64,000 nt of DNA. It comes from Petrosia ficiformis (Eukaryota > Porifera > Demospongiae > Haplosclerida > Petrosiidae). Both the position numbers and the translations under genes were made by a program. The stretch lies in the NCBI GenBank assembly GCA_947044365.1, contig OX345637.1, forward strand, positions 12,179,076 through 12,243,075. Reading direction: 5' to 3'. Positions 1 through 12,500 of this stretch are shown one piece after another; position 1 is the stretch's first letter; the number at the start of each line of letters is the position of its first letter. Under the pieces are notes generated by a model, which was given only the letters and a program-made list of their open reading frames with translations, was not told the origin of the DNA and did not search any database.

Positions 1-271
1 AGCCACCTGATGATTTCAATGTATAAATAATACATATATGTACATACTACAACCTTTGCCACAAATGCATATAATTTGGTGAAAAGCAAACATTTTCATA
101 AAAAATATTTATTGTAGAACCAAACAAACAAAATTCTCATACATATTAAACTCTCTAGTTGGACCAGCCCTAATGTATGAACAGCACAAAAAAAAAACAA
201 GAGCTTCCAAATTAATTATTCTTGAATCACAAGAGTGCTGATGTTGTACCTACCTTAATTGTACCAATTAA

Positions 272-568
272 GCATTCATTATTTTTGAAGTGCACAATCT
301 GGTGGAAGTTGCAAATGATTTGGCAAAGTGATATAAATATAAATGAGACAGAAACTCAATGTGTTAATAATACAGACCCTCTACCATGTTCTGTTAATAA
401 CCCTTGCAATAATGGAGGAACATGTATGAATGGTGAAGAATCAGTTGCAAATGTTTTGCTATGTCTCCTCCCTCTCAGTATTCTAAACTATATGTTTTCA
501 ATTGTAAAAAGGTAAAACAATCACTGTCTCAATGTTACAAAAGTCTGCAAATGAAGAGGAAATGTTGA
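272..568 (+). pseudogene. Inverted fragment of the Frizzled-like last exon, with an EGF-like stretch
   Basis: This is a plus-strand remnant of the terminal exon (TM6-TM7-tail) of the receptor family that otherwise lies on the minus strand. Translated pieces match in order but in different frames. AFIIFEVHNLVEVANDLAK from 272 matches the TM6 region of copy 2. VANVLLCLLPLSILNY near 450-495 matches TM7. KKVKQSLSQCY followed by LQMKRKC and a TGA at 566-568 matches the C-terminal tail. Frame changes and a stop after the first piece make it non-functional as it stands. Between the TM6 and TM7 pieces, where other copies encode extracellular loop 3, it reads PCSVNNPCNNGGTC, which resembles the first half of an EGF-like domain. 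Flanking DNA up to about 1110 is also an inverted copy of the region downstream of the receptors. Confidence 0.7.
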
Positions 569-589
569 GACAAGCATTTTTACATTAGT

Positions 590-1110
590 AAGCGTTATAA
601 TTTTTATTATTATAACACCACTTCCGTATGAAAACCCGTAAGTGTAGCTTCTTTGTGTTTACCATCCCAATTTTGTTCCTGTGCTTTTTTGATTTTGATA
701 TCCCTTTCATTTCAAAAATATTTATTATTCTTATATAGTAATATTTCTTTAATAAAAATAAAAATACTATACAGTATTATAATTATTATTATCATTATGA
801 TTGATGTATTTTTTGCTTTTTCATGAATTAAGTCACTCATTTTCAAAATAATTAAAGCCCTAAAATAACAAACAGAATAAAGTCTACTCCTCTTTACCAC
901 AACAGTAATGAAATCAGTATCTCCTGAGTCTACAGGACTGTTTGATGACTGCACTACACAATGAAAGGGATCTAACATACATACCTCTTCATCAAAAACA
1001 GTGAACATTATAATTATGTAATGTTTCTGTATGTAATATTATATAGCCATCAAGAATGTTTTTACTTGATTCAAGCAAGGCTCGTATTAATGTACAAACA
1101 TTTGACAGTC
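590..1110 (-). repeat. Inverted copy of the receptor downstream flank
   Basis: This stretch is the reverse complement of the region downstream of fz-like 2 (about 8995-9560). Shared words include the one around 1068-1090, gattcaagcaaggctcgtatt, versus aatacgagccttgcttgaatc near 9037. Related sequence in the same orientation as 9.0 kb lies at about 34.95-35.2 kb and 37.24-37.48 kb. It shows that the left edge is an inverted segmental copy of a receptor 3' end. No gene was seen in it. Confidence 0.65.
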
Positions 1111-1469
1111 TAATAATTAGTTATAATATTTTCAGTTTTCTACACGAGCAACCATCGAAACTAATACTAAATAAGCTTAAGAATAATATTTAAATATGAA
1201 TAATAATTATTGATTCATCCACTTGAAGCATACCTTGAAATTATTTTTGGTAGTACATTATTAACTATACAATTAATTGACATAAATGGCATGCAAGTTA
1301 GTTAGAAGTGACATCATTTAAAAACTGAGCCTATGTTTGCTATCATAGACAGTATCAATAAATAGTTAAAATATTGCAATCACCACAAATCACCTTTAGG
1401 CAATGATCACAAACCATAATTTCCAATATTGCACAACCCTAGCTAATATCGCATGCATGTATGGATGCA

Positions 1470-1740
1470 TGTATGTTAGTGTTGTATTAGTTAACTATAA
1501 CTAAAACTAAAATCCTTTTTAGCAAGGCATGGTCACTTTTAGTTAACTAAATACGTCTGCAGCAATAACTATAACTAACTAAAATGATAATTGGTCAATA
1601 ATGGACACTTTCAGTTAGTATGCTAAAACTCTTTTAGTAAGCCTTATATTATTTTTGTTAAATAAACTAAACATTAATTTTGAGAAACCATAGGCATACA
1701 TTATAACTATAACTAAAATGACACTATTTTATGTATTATA
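1470..1740. mobile_element. MITE, TAGTGTTGTTTTAG family (copy a, degenerate)
   Basis: This is a non-coding repeat rich in 'taactaaaa' words, starting near gttagtgttgtattagtt and ending near aaaatgacactatttta. The same repeat with better-kept inverted ends (ttagtgttgttttagt ... ctaaaacaacactaa) occurs at 5904-6138, 13955-14125, 26035-26275, 29308-30040 (interrupted), 52249-52965 (interrupted) and 59300-59372 (truncated). It encodes nothing. Confidence 0.6.
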
Positions 1741-1964
1741 TGTATTTATGTGAGTATGTGGATAAACTGAGTTAAATTAATTTGTTTGTGTCATTGTATG
1801 TAATTATAAAATTACTATTTTTCGTACACACATACCTAATATTTTCTGTAATTCTGTGACAAGAGAGTATATAAAATATAGGAAAGAAGCTATGATAGTA
1901 TGATAGCTGTTGAATAATAATACAGTTAAGTATTGTCTGCAATTATTTTCTTGTCAGTAATCAT

Positions 1965-2379
1965 TCTTGCTCCAATCACAATTAAGCTTGTGGCGAGGGT
2001 TCTACACTGTGTGTGCATTCACTCTTATTTGCACTTAGTCTCATTCCCAGACTCACCAATGGAAAAATATGGGAATGAGACTAGTTTGCAATATTTTTTG
2101 AAAAATTGGTGACTTATCTACATCATAAAAAGAACAAAAATACATAAATCATAATGCTAAAAATAATTATTATACAATTCAAAGTAAATTTTTAAAGTAA
2201 TAATACTATAAAAACATATTTCAAATAAAAGAGGATGTGGGAATATCAAAACTACAGAAACAAGATTGTGATGGTGCCTTCAAAATTAAACACAATTTCA
2301 ACTACATCAGAGAGTATGATAGTACTTTCTGATGTAGTGGATATGGTACAAGTAAAAGCAAAACACAAAGAAGTTATAT
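1965..2379. other. Downstream flank of fz-like 1
   Basis: This non-coding stretch parallels 9240-9589 downstream of copy 2. It contains an imperfect hairpin at about 2037-2083 (agtctcattccca ... tgggaatgagact). From about 2215 it contains a foldback-family arm (gaggatgt..gatgtcaaaac type) that runs into the end of the coding exon. No gene was seen. Confidence 0.5.
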
Positions 2380-5300
2380 TTATATAGGGTGGCTATGTGG
2401 ATGTGGTGTCTTCATTTGTAGACTTGTATTAGTAGTCTCTCTTCCAAACTTGCCAATTGTGTAACATTGAAACAGTGATCGTTTTACTTTTTCAAACTTC
2501 AAAACATAGTTTAGAATACTGATAGGGAAGAGGCCCAGCAAAATATTTGAAACTACACTTACATATGGATGGGTATACTGTTCAAATTCACTCCTGTCAC
2601 ATTTATCAGGAACATGACCAGATAATTCACATATGAAGTAAGTTGTCAGTGCTTCAACTAATTTGTCAGAATTTGCCAAATTTATTGCAACGTCCACCAG
2701 AGTGTACACTCCAAAAATAATATATATAATAAAGACTGCAAGAATTTTTTTCTCAGCTGTATTTAGCAATTTACCCTGTTTTCTTGCTTTGAAACCTTGA
2801 TGCTATGTAAATGAATTATATAATAATTATATTTATGCACAAATGCATTCACACTTGTTGTGGTTATGCATTATGGTTCCAAAAATGAAATATGATGTTT
2901 TACTTGTCTGACTGCATCAGTATTAACTACAGATGAGAGGATCTAAATTCATAGCCTGAGGAAGCATGCCCCAGATCCCCTTAGATGCTGCAGTTATGTT
3001 AATACTTTTACATCCATACCCACCCCTATTCCCCAACTTTCCCACTTTCCCACTTTCCCACTTTCCCACTTTTTGCCGCACAATGGGAGATTTCCTTGAT
3101 GAAACCTGTACATATTAAGTTATTAATTACATAGAAAGATGGTGTCATTAAATTGTCATTCATTTAATCGCTATGAAACCAGCCGGTAATATAATACTTA
3201 CTCTATGAATGATAAAGAAAATAATAATTAGGAAACAGATTCCAGCTCCAAGTAGAATACTAAATAAAAGTGTGGTAGAATGAAACCACATGTCTGCACT
3301 TGGTACACAAACAGTTGAACTAATCGTGTACTGGTGTTTCTCTATACTCAGTGACATTATGACAGCTGGTAAAGGAATCACAATCCCTAAATTTATAAAA
3401 AGTGGTCATTAATGGGTAAATAAATACACTAAATGCAACAATTCTATAATAATAATAGTATACAAATGAGACGCAACAATTCTTGAAAAACTCCTTGAAG
3501 AGTAGTAAGGACTAGTGGAATAATTAATGAAATGAAAATGAAATATTGCAATGCCACTGTGGAAATAACTAGATCCTGATTTGGTTCACAAGTAAGTTAT
3601 AGCAATCACAATCCAGTCTTGTACACACACAGTCACACACATGCATGCACATCATAATTATATATAGTACTTACCAAACAATACAAGCACAGCAAATACA
3701 TAATTTAGTTTTCCAGTATATTTTGCTTGTTGAGCATGAAATGGAAACATCATTTGGTAAAGAAAAAGACTCAAGTGAAAGAACCACCAGACTGCTATAT
3801 TCACAAGTGTATAATGCAATACTGCTCCTGTAAAATTATGTCATTAATATAAATCATATACAGTGAGTCGCTTCCTATTACAACATAATAAAATAGTAGT
3901 TGCTGACATCATTGAATAACAAATTGCACATAATTATTATAATAACCTGAGAGAGAACAGAATATAGTTGGATTATTGAGGCTTTCCTCCAGACTTATTG
4001 AACTACATAAAAGTCCAATCCTGTCAATGTTAACTATAATCACAGTTATTGCTACAAAATAAAATAATTATGAATAACAATTCATAGACAGTTATGGATT
4101 ATTATTTAATCACTATTCAGAAAGCAAATTTTTATTACAGATTGCGAATTTGATTGTGAACATAACTAGTCCAACCAGTCAATACAAAAGTTACTAAGAT
4201 CATAGTTTTATTAAATACAAAGCTTCGTAAGTTGTATTGTCAATTTAATGTTTGTTTACACTAAACAAAGAATGTTACATTGCTATACATACTGTTTACA
4301 TTGAGAATACAGTTAACATTGCTCTTAATGTATACGTGTTAGCTCCTAATAAGAATTTGTTTTTCATAAAGACTACAACTATTATAATAAGTGCATGATA
4401 AACTACACTTGTAAACACATAATATATATAACATACACAAGACTAGAATGGCTAATCATATGTTGTGTTACTCACCACCAGCTAGATAACCAACCATCAT
4501 AAATTGAAGAAATAAAGATGGAAAACGGCACCTATATCATAAATGGTAAAAGAAGTATCATTTATAATTATAGTGATATGTAATGTTAAATATAATACAC
4601 CTGATTAAAAACTTCAACATGATCAGTCACAGATGGATATACCACCTGAGAGGTTTATGTGGATATCCAATACCAATTATTATAATCAACTATCAAGCCT
4701 AATATCTCATGTTAGATGCACAAAGGTTTGGAGATTATGTATTCTGATTGTTTTTATTACATCTATTACAAAAGATAAGGAAATATTATTGGATAAAATT
4801 ACATGTATATCACCATACAGTCATAACAACCTAAACGATCAATCAACTATACTAATGAATAAATTAGTTATTTTAACAATTATATATTTGCAATGAACCT
4901 ACCACATCAAACAGCTACCATGGTAGCATAGTCTATATGTATTAATATTTAGAACAATAGTTTATATAGTATTAGTGAATGATGTTATTTCACTCACATA
5001 ATTTTATAGTCTTTGATTGAGAGTATTACAATGAGCAAACATGTACACACACCAATGCTTGATGCAACCACTTGAGACACCATAACTGCCACAAATCCAG
5101 CATGTGTATATATTTCAAATGTATCACAACGTGGAAGACAAGTATCATTGAGTTGATAAAAATCATCTCTGCATGTGATATTAAAATCTTCCCAAGCATC
5201 AGTAATATTGGTGGTATAATTAAAAATATCTGTGTGTGCTAACATGGAAATGAAAGTTTAACTGCAATATAACACTGATGATTACAAAAAAATATATATA

Positions 5301-6952
5301 TATATAGTAAGTATGTATACCATAATTATGTAGGACAAAGTTTTTATAAACATGAAAATTAAACAAAATTTGTAGCAAAATAATATTACTTATCAATCCC
5401 TTCACAAAACATTTTAACTACCCTATATTTATATGCTCACCATATGGGAGAGAATTACAATTTGGTAGCTGGTCACCATTTCCAAACTTAATAGCAATAT
5501 TCCAAGGAGTAGCACACACAGTAGTACTAATACGAATGCAATCTTCTTTGGAAGCTGTGTATATGTTATCAGTGGTGCAATGTTTAAGAGGAAAGTAGTA
5601 CTGACACAAAAATGGAATAGCTACTTCTCTACACTCAGTAAAACTAGCTGTGGAAAAAATTTTTGTCCAAGTAATTTGTATATAAAATATAATTATTATA
5701 TACTTTTAATTACTATATACAATTATACAACTGAGATATTTAATTGCATACCTCTCTTAGCATCTTGTGTGGCCAGAGCCATTATTGACATGCTATTCAT
5801 CATTAATTATTGCACATGATTCTTAATATTCATGATTGTGTAGACAATGATATATAATGCAACCTAATCTAAATCAACCTTCAGAGCTTTGACATATACA
5901 AAAATTAGTGTTGTTTTAGTAAGCATGTAGAGTATAACTAAACTAAACCTCCTTTTAGTAAGGGCTTAGTTAACTAAACCATAACTAAATTATAAGTCTA
6001 TTACTATAACTAGAATGAAAATTGGCCAATTATGGGCATTTTTAGTTAGGTAAATAAAACGAAAACGAAACGTTTGAGAAACTAGGCATACTATAATTAT
6101 ACTAAAAGCAGTCATTTTTGTCTAAAACAAAACTACCTACATGTTTTTAATTACTACAGTATTCAACATACATGTAAACTGTTAATGTATACGTATGACA
6201 ACCTAACGAATGATTCAGTTTTTGAACTTCACTTTCAAGTATATCTTGTGATATAATTGAAGTATTAATGGTAATATCACCACTCCCCACAGCACACTGA
6301 TGCCATTTGGACAAAACATTTCTACATATGGTGCCAGTATATTCATAAACATTACAATGTTGAGAACTCATATTAAGTTTACTCCAGGTCATTTCAAGAC
6401 TACTGCATGGTATACTACTGTTTTCATTAATGAATGCACTTTGATTTGTTGCAGTACCAGAGATTTCACTTTCACTCTACATTAATATGAAAAAAAGAAA
6501 ATAATAAATAATTATAATTTTAACATCCAACAACACAGTAATTTTTATAAAGTCAGCTATAATTTGCAGATCTACTGTAACTATAATTATATTTTGGAGG
6601 GCAACAAATCTTGTTGACTGCTGACAGTTCAATCTTAGTCATCTGTTAAATCATAAGATGTAAAGTAGCAGGCAGCTAATTAATGTATAATAAATTATAA
6701 TAAATTACTACCAGCATAATTAGTTATCTTGATCAAATATCAACTCACCACGAGATAATAAAATAAGACAGGAAGAGTAAAGAGACCGATTATTATACAA
6801 AGTACAAATACGAGAGCAACAATTTCAATAATTTTCACTGTTTGTGGTGAAAATTTAGGCAATTTTGCAAGAAGTACACCTTTTCGGGTAGCGAGGTCAT
6901 TAGATACAGGTATTTCTCCACTTTCAATCTCATCACTATCATGTTTATCCAT
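2380..6952 (-). CDS. Frizzled-like seven-transmembrane receptor, copy 1 (fz-like 1)
   Basis: A predicted plasma-membrane receptor of the Frizzled/Smoothened class, 615 aa. Exons, 5' to 3' on the minus strand: 6749-6952, 6203-6476, 5441-5647, 4998-5238, 4476-4531, 3947-4051, 3675-3827, 3202-3386, 2380-2802. All have GT-AG borders and compatible phases. An N-terminal cytosolic stretch is followed by a hydrophobic segment (about residues 40-68) that looks like a signal anchor. Exons 2-3 encode an ectodomain with ten cysteines, as in Frizzled CRDs (AIPFLCQYYFPL, EDCIRI..TVC). A linker with CLPRC precedes TM1 (about 276-301). Then come CRFPSLFLQF (TM2 start), VWWFFHLSLFL (TM3, like Frizzled IWW..LSL), TM4/5 in exon 8, and TM6-TM7 in exon 9. 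No KTxxxW motif follows TM7. The ligand is unknown. Family placement is inferred from motifs and cysteine spacing, not from a search. Confidence 0.78.
5904..6138. mobile_element. MITE, TAGTGTTGTTTTAG family, in intron 2 of fz-like 1
   Basis: A repeat of about 235 bp starting ttagtgttgttttagt and ending near ctaaaacaaaac, with internal 'taactaaac' words. It sits in the intron between exons 2 and 3. The same element lies in the same intron of copies 2, 3 and 4, so it probably inserted before the gene was duplicated. Confidence 0.65.
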
Positions 6953-6970
6953 TTTTATTATCTATTTCGA

Positions 6971-6998
6971 ATCTACAGTCGTATTCTGCCCCTCCCCC
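6971..6998 (-). promoter_or_regulatory. Conserved G-rich box upstream of fz-like 1
   Basis: On the minus strand this reads as a G-rich box (GGGGGAGGGGCAGAATACGA) just upstream of the start codon. Equivalent boxes occur upstream of copies 2 (about 14936-14974), 3 (33401-33437) and 4 (53825-53873). In copies 3 and 4 the box is followed by GATTATAAAGAGG, a TATA-like run. It is a candidate core promoter shared by duplication. The function is inferred. Confidence 0.4.
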
Positions 6999-6999
6999 G

Positions 7000-9589
7000 G
7001 CCTGTGCGCTATAGGGGTGTTAAACTATCTCATTTTTTTGGGGCTGATGAGTACACATTATACAATCTACACGTTGGTTTAACTCCATAATTATATAGAT
7101 ATGATTGTCCGTCACACTGCTAATTAAACCCTGTAAACTGCACCCGAAAGCATGTTTAGTCAATTTGAGTAGGCGCATGTGGCCATGGCTAGCAATTTTA
7201 CATTTTATAGAAGCTTAGAAAACAGGCTTCTATGTGTTCATTCAGTTTATAAGTGAGCAAACCTATGTGTTCATTCAGTTTATAAGTGAGCAAACCCATG
7301 AAATATTTTTTATAGGATAAATTTAACTTTTCAACTGAACCCTATATAGAATTGAGGGTATATATCACTGCAAAAAGCGATAAGTTAATTCAACGAAATA
7401 TCTTGGTTACACAAGTTTCATTTTTATAAAGGTTACTTTAATTTAGCTGCTGAGTATCCATGATAATTTTCATCCTTTCTTGGTTATTATTATCCTATGT
7501 GCATGAATATATAGTACAACACATGTTATTATATTTTCAAATTGTGTGTATACATATTTCCATTGTGAATGCAAAAGTTATTATCAGGAATGCAAAAATA
7601 TATCTTTTTGAATTGCAAACATATATTTGTTACAATAACTTGGACTAAGTTTTAGTAGTGTAGAGTAAACAAATACATATATAAACATGTACTAAACTAC
7701 AGTAATAATGAATGATATAACCATTAATAATTGAATAATACACAAGCTATTCGCAATAGTACATTTACTATGCATAATGTTAAGTTACATATAGAAAGCA
7801 GAACACATACATGCATGCACTTGTGTGTAAGTGCATGCATGTATGCGTATACACACAATGTTGTATTTCGTTATATCACATAAATCACCATTACTTCCGT
7901 GTTTTAGAACTGGAATTTACCATTCATGTATATAAACATTCTATAAATGAATGTCAAGACTACAAATACTTACAGGCCTAGGGTTGTGTTCTCTAGGTAA
8001 CATAGTTCACCAACAAAATTTTATTGGCCACTCGTATTCAGCAACATATACAAATGGAACACGGAAATTGTTATGAAACGTATATAACCAATGAAATTGG
8101 TTGAATAAATTCTTAGAGTGTAGGACAGTATTCAACAGGATCATTTTGTCTTAGAATAAATTGTTACCACAGTTTTTTATCCTGGCATAGGAAAAGTTTG
8201 TGTGGGATATATAAATGTTCTCATGAGAATACATTAGGATAGTGATGGTAGATTTGCAAACTGAAGAGTCTGTCTACTGAGGATGCTGTCATCAGAAATG
8301 GAGCCTGGTTTAATTGACCATGATTGTATATATACAATGTCGCTATGGTAATGCATGAATTTTGCTATTCAATCTTAATGACCATTATTTCAGCATTCTT
8401 GTCTTTCAGTAACACATGACATTCATTTTAAATTATATAGAGTTTAATGTTTATACGCAATTACTTGCTCAGTTCATTACTTAATCATAAGGAAGTATTG
8501 GAATTTCAATAATCAGTTATATATGACTTATAATGATCAGTACAGACAAGGTTCTACGTTATTTAGAGGTGGAAACCAAGGCATTTTTAAGGGAAGCTTC
8601 GCCCCAGATGAAACCCTGAATTGAATGCCCTTATTTTTACGTCATACAAGTTATATCTTTCCCACAGTCTGATCAGTATGGGACACTGTTAGCCATGATA
8701 CACCATTATCAGGAATTGTTTAATATCTTGTCAATGAATCGGATATACCCTCAATGAGTATTGAGGGGTATATCCCATATTACATCTATGATAATATCTA
8801 ATTATTATCAATGAGTAAATTAAGAATGCATGATGAAACCATTTATGTCAATTAGTTGTATAGTAGTTAATTAATAATGTACTAGCAAAAATAATTTTAA
8901 TGGTGCATGAATTCATTACTTGTGATCCATAAAAGCTTCTAGCATTAATTCCAATAGTTCTTCACGTAGAAAACTAACAATAGAATTTTTTCACTAATTA
9001 AACACAATACTGGCCAGACTGAATTTGTGGATTAATACGAGCCTTGCTTGAATCAAGTAAAGAACTTCTTGACTATATATTATTACACTGAGAAACACTA
9101 TACAAAATAACATGATTATAATGTTAGTTTGTATAGTACATTGTTTTTTATGAAGAGGTATGTACGTTAGATCACTTTCATTGTGTAGTACAGTCATCAA
9201 TATCAAACAATCCTGTAGAATCAGATTTTATCATATTTGTGTTGGACTTCTATTTTATTTGCACTTAGTCTTGTTCCCTGACTCACCAATGGAACTAGTT
9301 TGCACTTTAGTTAATTATTATTATTTTTGATTAACATCATAAAAAAACATATCATCAAGACAATATTCTTTAATATGAAAAGTTCATTTTTTAAGGAATA
9401 TTACTAGAAAAGAATAAAAAATATATTTCAAATAAAGGAGGATGTTGGGATGTCAAAACAAAAAAGGTACAGAAACAAGATTGGGATGGTACGTACCTTC
9501 ACAGCAAAATTAAGCACCATTTAAAAATAACGAAAATAGGGAATTACATATAGTAACTAGAGTAAAAGCAAAACACAAAGAAGCTATAT
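7000..9589. other. Intergenic region between fz-like 1 and 2
   Basis: No gene was recognised; the short open frames here lack family features. The region holds dispersed repeats. A unit of about 170 bp at 7945-8115 recurs at 25420-25580 and, inverted, at 30090-30265. A segment around 8150-8310 recurs near 34060-34190. The downstream flank of copy 2 (8900-9580) recurs near 34.9-35.7 and 37.2-37.7 kb. The repeat pattern supports block duplication of the receptor locus. Confidence 0.5.
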
Positions 9590-12500
9590 TTATATAGGGT
9601 GGCTATGTGGTGTCTTCATTTGTAGACTTGAGTTAGTAGTCTCTTTCCCAGACTTGCCAAATGTGTAACATCGAGAGAGTGATTGTTTTACTTTTTCAAA
9701 CTTCAAAATGTAGTTTAGAATACTGATAGGGAAGAGACCTAGCAAAATATATGAAATTACACTTACATATGGATGCTTATATTGTTCAAATTCACTCCTG
9801 TCACATTTATCAGGAACATGACCAGATAATTCACATATGAAGTAAGTTGTCAGTGCTTCAACAAATTTGTCAGAATTTGCCAATACAATTGCAACTTCCA
9901 CCTGAGTGTGCACTCCAAAAATAATATATATAATAAATACTGCAAGAATTTTTTTCTCAGCTGTATTTAGCAATTTACCCTGTTTCCTTGCTTTGAAACC
10001 TTGATGCTATGTAAATGAATTGCATGTCATGAATTATATTTAATACAGGGCGGGCTTCATTTATAGGAGGGAGGCGGCTTTTGCCAACCCCCAAACTCCC
10101 CTTTAGTGAATTTCAAATTTATTAAAACAAATAAAAACAGTACTATTGACACAACAGTAAAGTAAACAATAAATTCATTACCCTCATCAAAAAGTGTAGG
10201 CAGATTGGCATATTAGTCATATTAGATCAGTAAGCTAGCATATTTTTATGCACCAATGCATTTATGCTAAATATGGCTTAATCATTGTTTCGAAAATAAA
10301 ATATGATGTTTTACCTGTCAGATTTAACTATAGATGAGTAAACTCAAACCTTCACCTAGCCTGAGGAAGCATGCCCCCAGATCCCCTTAGATGCTGCAGT
10401 TATGTTAATACTGTTGCACCCACCCCCACCCCATCCCCCAACCTTCCCACTTTTCCACTTTTTTCTGCACAATGGGAGATTTCCTTAATGAAACTTGTAC
10501 ATATTAAGTTATTAATTACATAGAAAGATGGTGTCATTAAATTGTCATGCATTCAATGGCTATGAAACAATACTTACTCTATGAATGATAAAGAAAATAA
10601 TAATTAGGAAACAGATTCCAGCTCCAAGTAGAATAGTAAATACAAGTGTAGTAGAATGAAACCACATGTCTGCACTAGGTACACAAACAGTTAAGCCAAT
10701 TTTGTACTGGTGTTTCCCTATACTCAGTGATAATATGACAGCTGGTAAAGGAATCACAATACCTAAATTTATGAAAACAGTTATTCATTCGCAAGTAAAT
10801 TAATACACAAAGGGAACTCTACAGTTATACTATACAGTCAATTTCAAGTGATATTACAACAATTCCATAATAATTGTAATAGTATAGAAATGAGAAACTA
10901 AAATTCAAAATTCATGATGAATTGGCTATAAGAAAGCTCTGATGGAATAATGAAATGAAAATAATGTGGACAAAATTTATTGTGAAAAGGTATCCCTATA
11001 ATTGCTTTCTGATGACCATGTATTAATTGTTGCTGATGGCACTAGTGCTTCTAATTTTCTGGGTACTCGAAAACTAGGGCCTGAAGAAGTATTTCTAACT
11101 GGAGTCTAAGTGCACAGAAACTGAAGTACTCCTTCATGGTTTAATGATGACATCCTCATGCCTGAAACTCAACAACTTACTATACTTACTTGTTAAAGAT
11201 TTTTGCATCATCTATATACTGTTTCTCTGCCATATATAACAGTTATTAGCAGTTTTACATTCTTCCCAAATCTTCCTGCTGGTTTACAGCTCGAGCGTGC
11301 ATTCTTTAATTACATTGTATAATGTAGAGTGGGTGTATCAATGGAACCGCCAGTGCAGATAAAGTTATATCATAGTGATTATATATATTCCTGTGGTTTT
11401 TTAATGCAATCCAAAATTAATTTTACTATACTAATTACTCTAGATAATGTGGTTACTTAATGATGAAGCTAGAAACCAAATACAACCACTCAACATAACA
11501 CCTCTATTTGGGCTGTATCTGATTTACGGTAACCTCACCCTTGGGCTCGGTTACTGTAAATCAGATACAGCCCACCTAGAAGTGTTATGACTATTACTTA
11601 AAACACGTGAAAAGCAATTATAGGGATGCCCCTGCAAGCTATAAAAATGAAGTATTACAATGCCACTGTATAAATAATATCTGGTTCACAAGCACGTTGT
11701 AGCAATTACAATCCAGTCTTGTATACACATGCACATGCATGTACATCATAATTATATTCAACATAGTACTTACCAAGCAATACAAGCACAGCATATGCAT
11801 AGTTCAGTTTTCCAGTATATTTTGCTCTTTGGGCATGAAAAGGAAACATCATTTGGTAAAGAAAAAGACTCAAGTGAAAGAACCACCAGACTGCTATGTT
11901 CACAAATGTATAATGTAATACTGCTCCTGTAAATTTATTATAAATTTGTCATCAATATCAATCATATACAGTGAGTCACTTCCTATTACTACATAAAACA
12001 GCAATAGTAAAATATAAAATAGTATGTGCTGATAGCATTGAATAACAAATTGCACATAATTATTATAATAACCTGAGAGAGAACAGAATATAGTTGGATT
12101 ATTAAGGCTTTCCTCCAGACTTATTGAACTACATAAAAGTCCACTCCTGTCAATGTTAACTATAATCACAGTTATTGCTACAAAATAAAATATTTAATAA
12201 TAATAATAGCAGTTGTGGATTATCAATATTATTTTTATTACAGATTGTGAATTTGATTGCGAACATAACCTAGTCAAATCAGTCAATACAAAAGTTACTA
12301 AGATCACAGTTTTATTACATACATATGATTTATAAGACCAGTTTTTGCTATAGAGTGACATACATGATAAACTACGATTGTAAACACATAATATAACATA
12401 CACAAGACTAGAATGGCTAATCATATGTTGTATTACTCACCACCAGCTAGATAACCAACCATCATAAATTGAAGAAATAAAGATGGAAAACGGCACCTAT

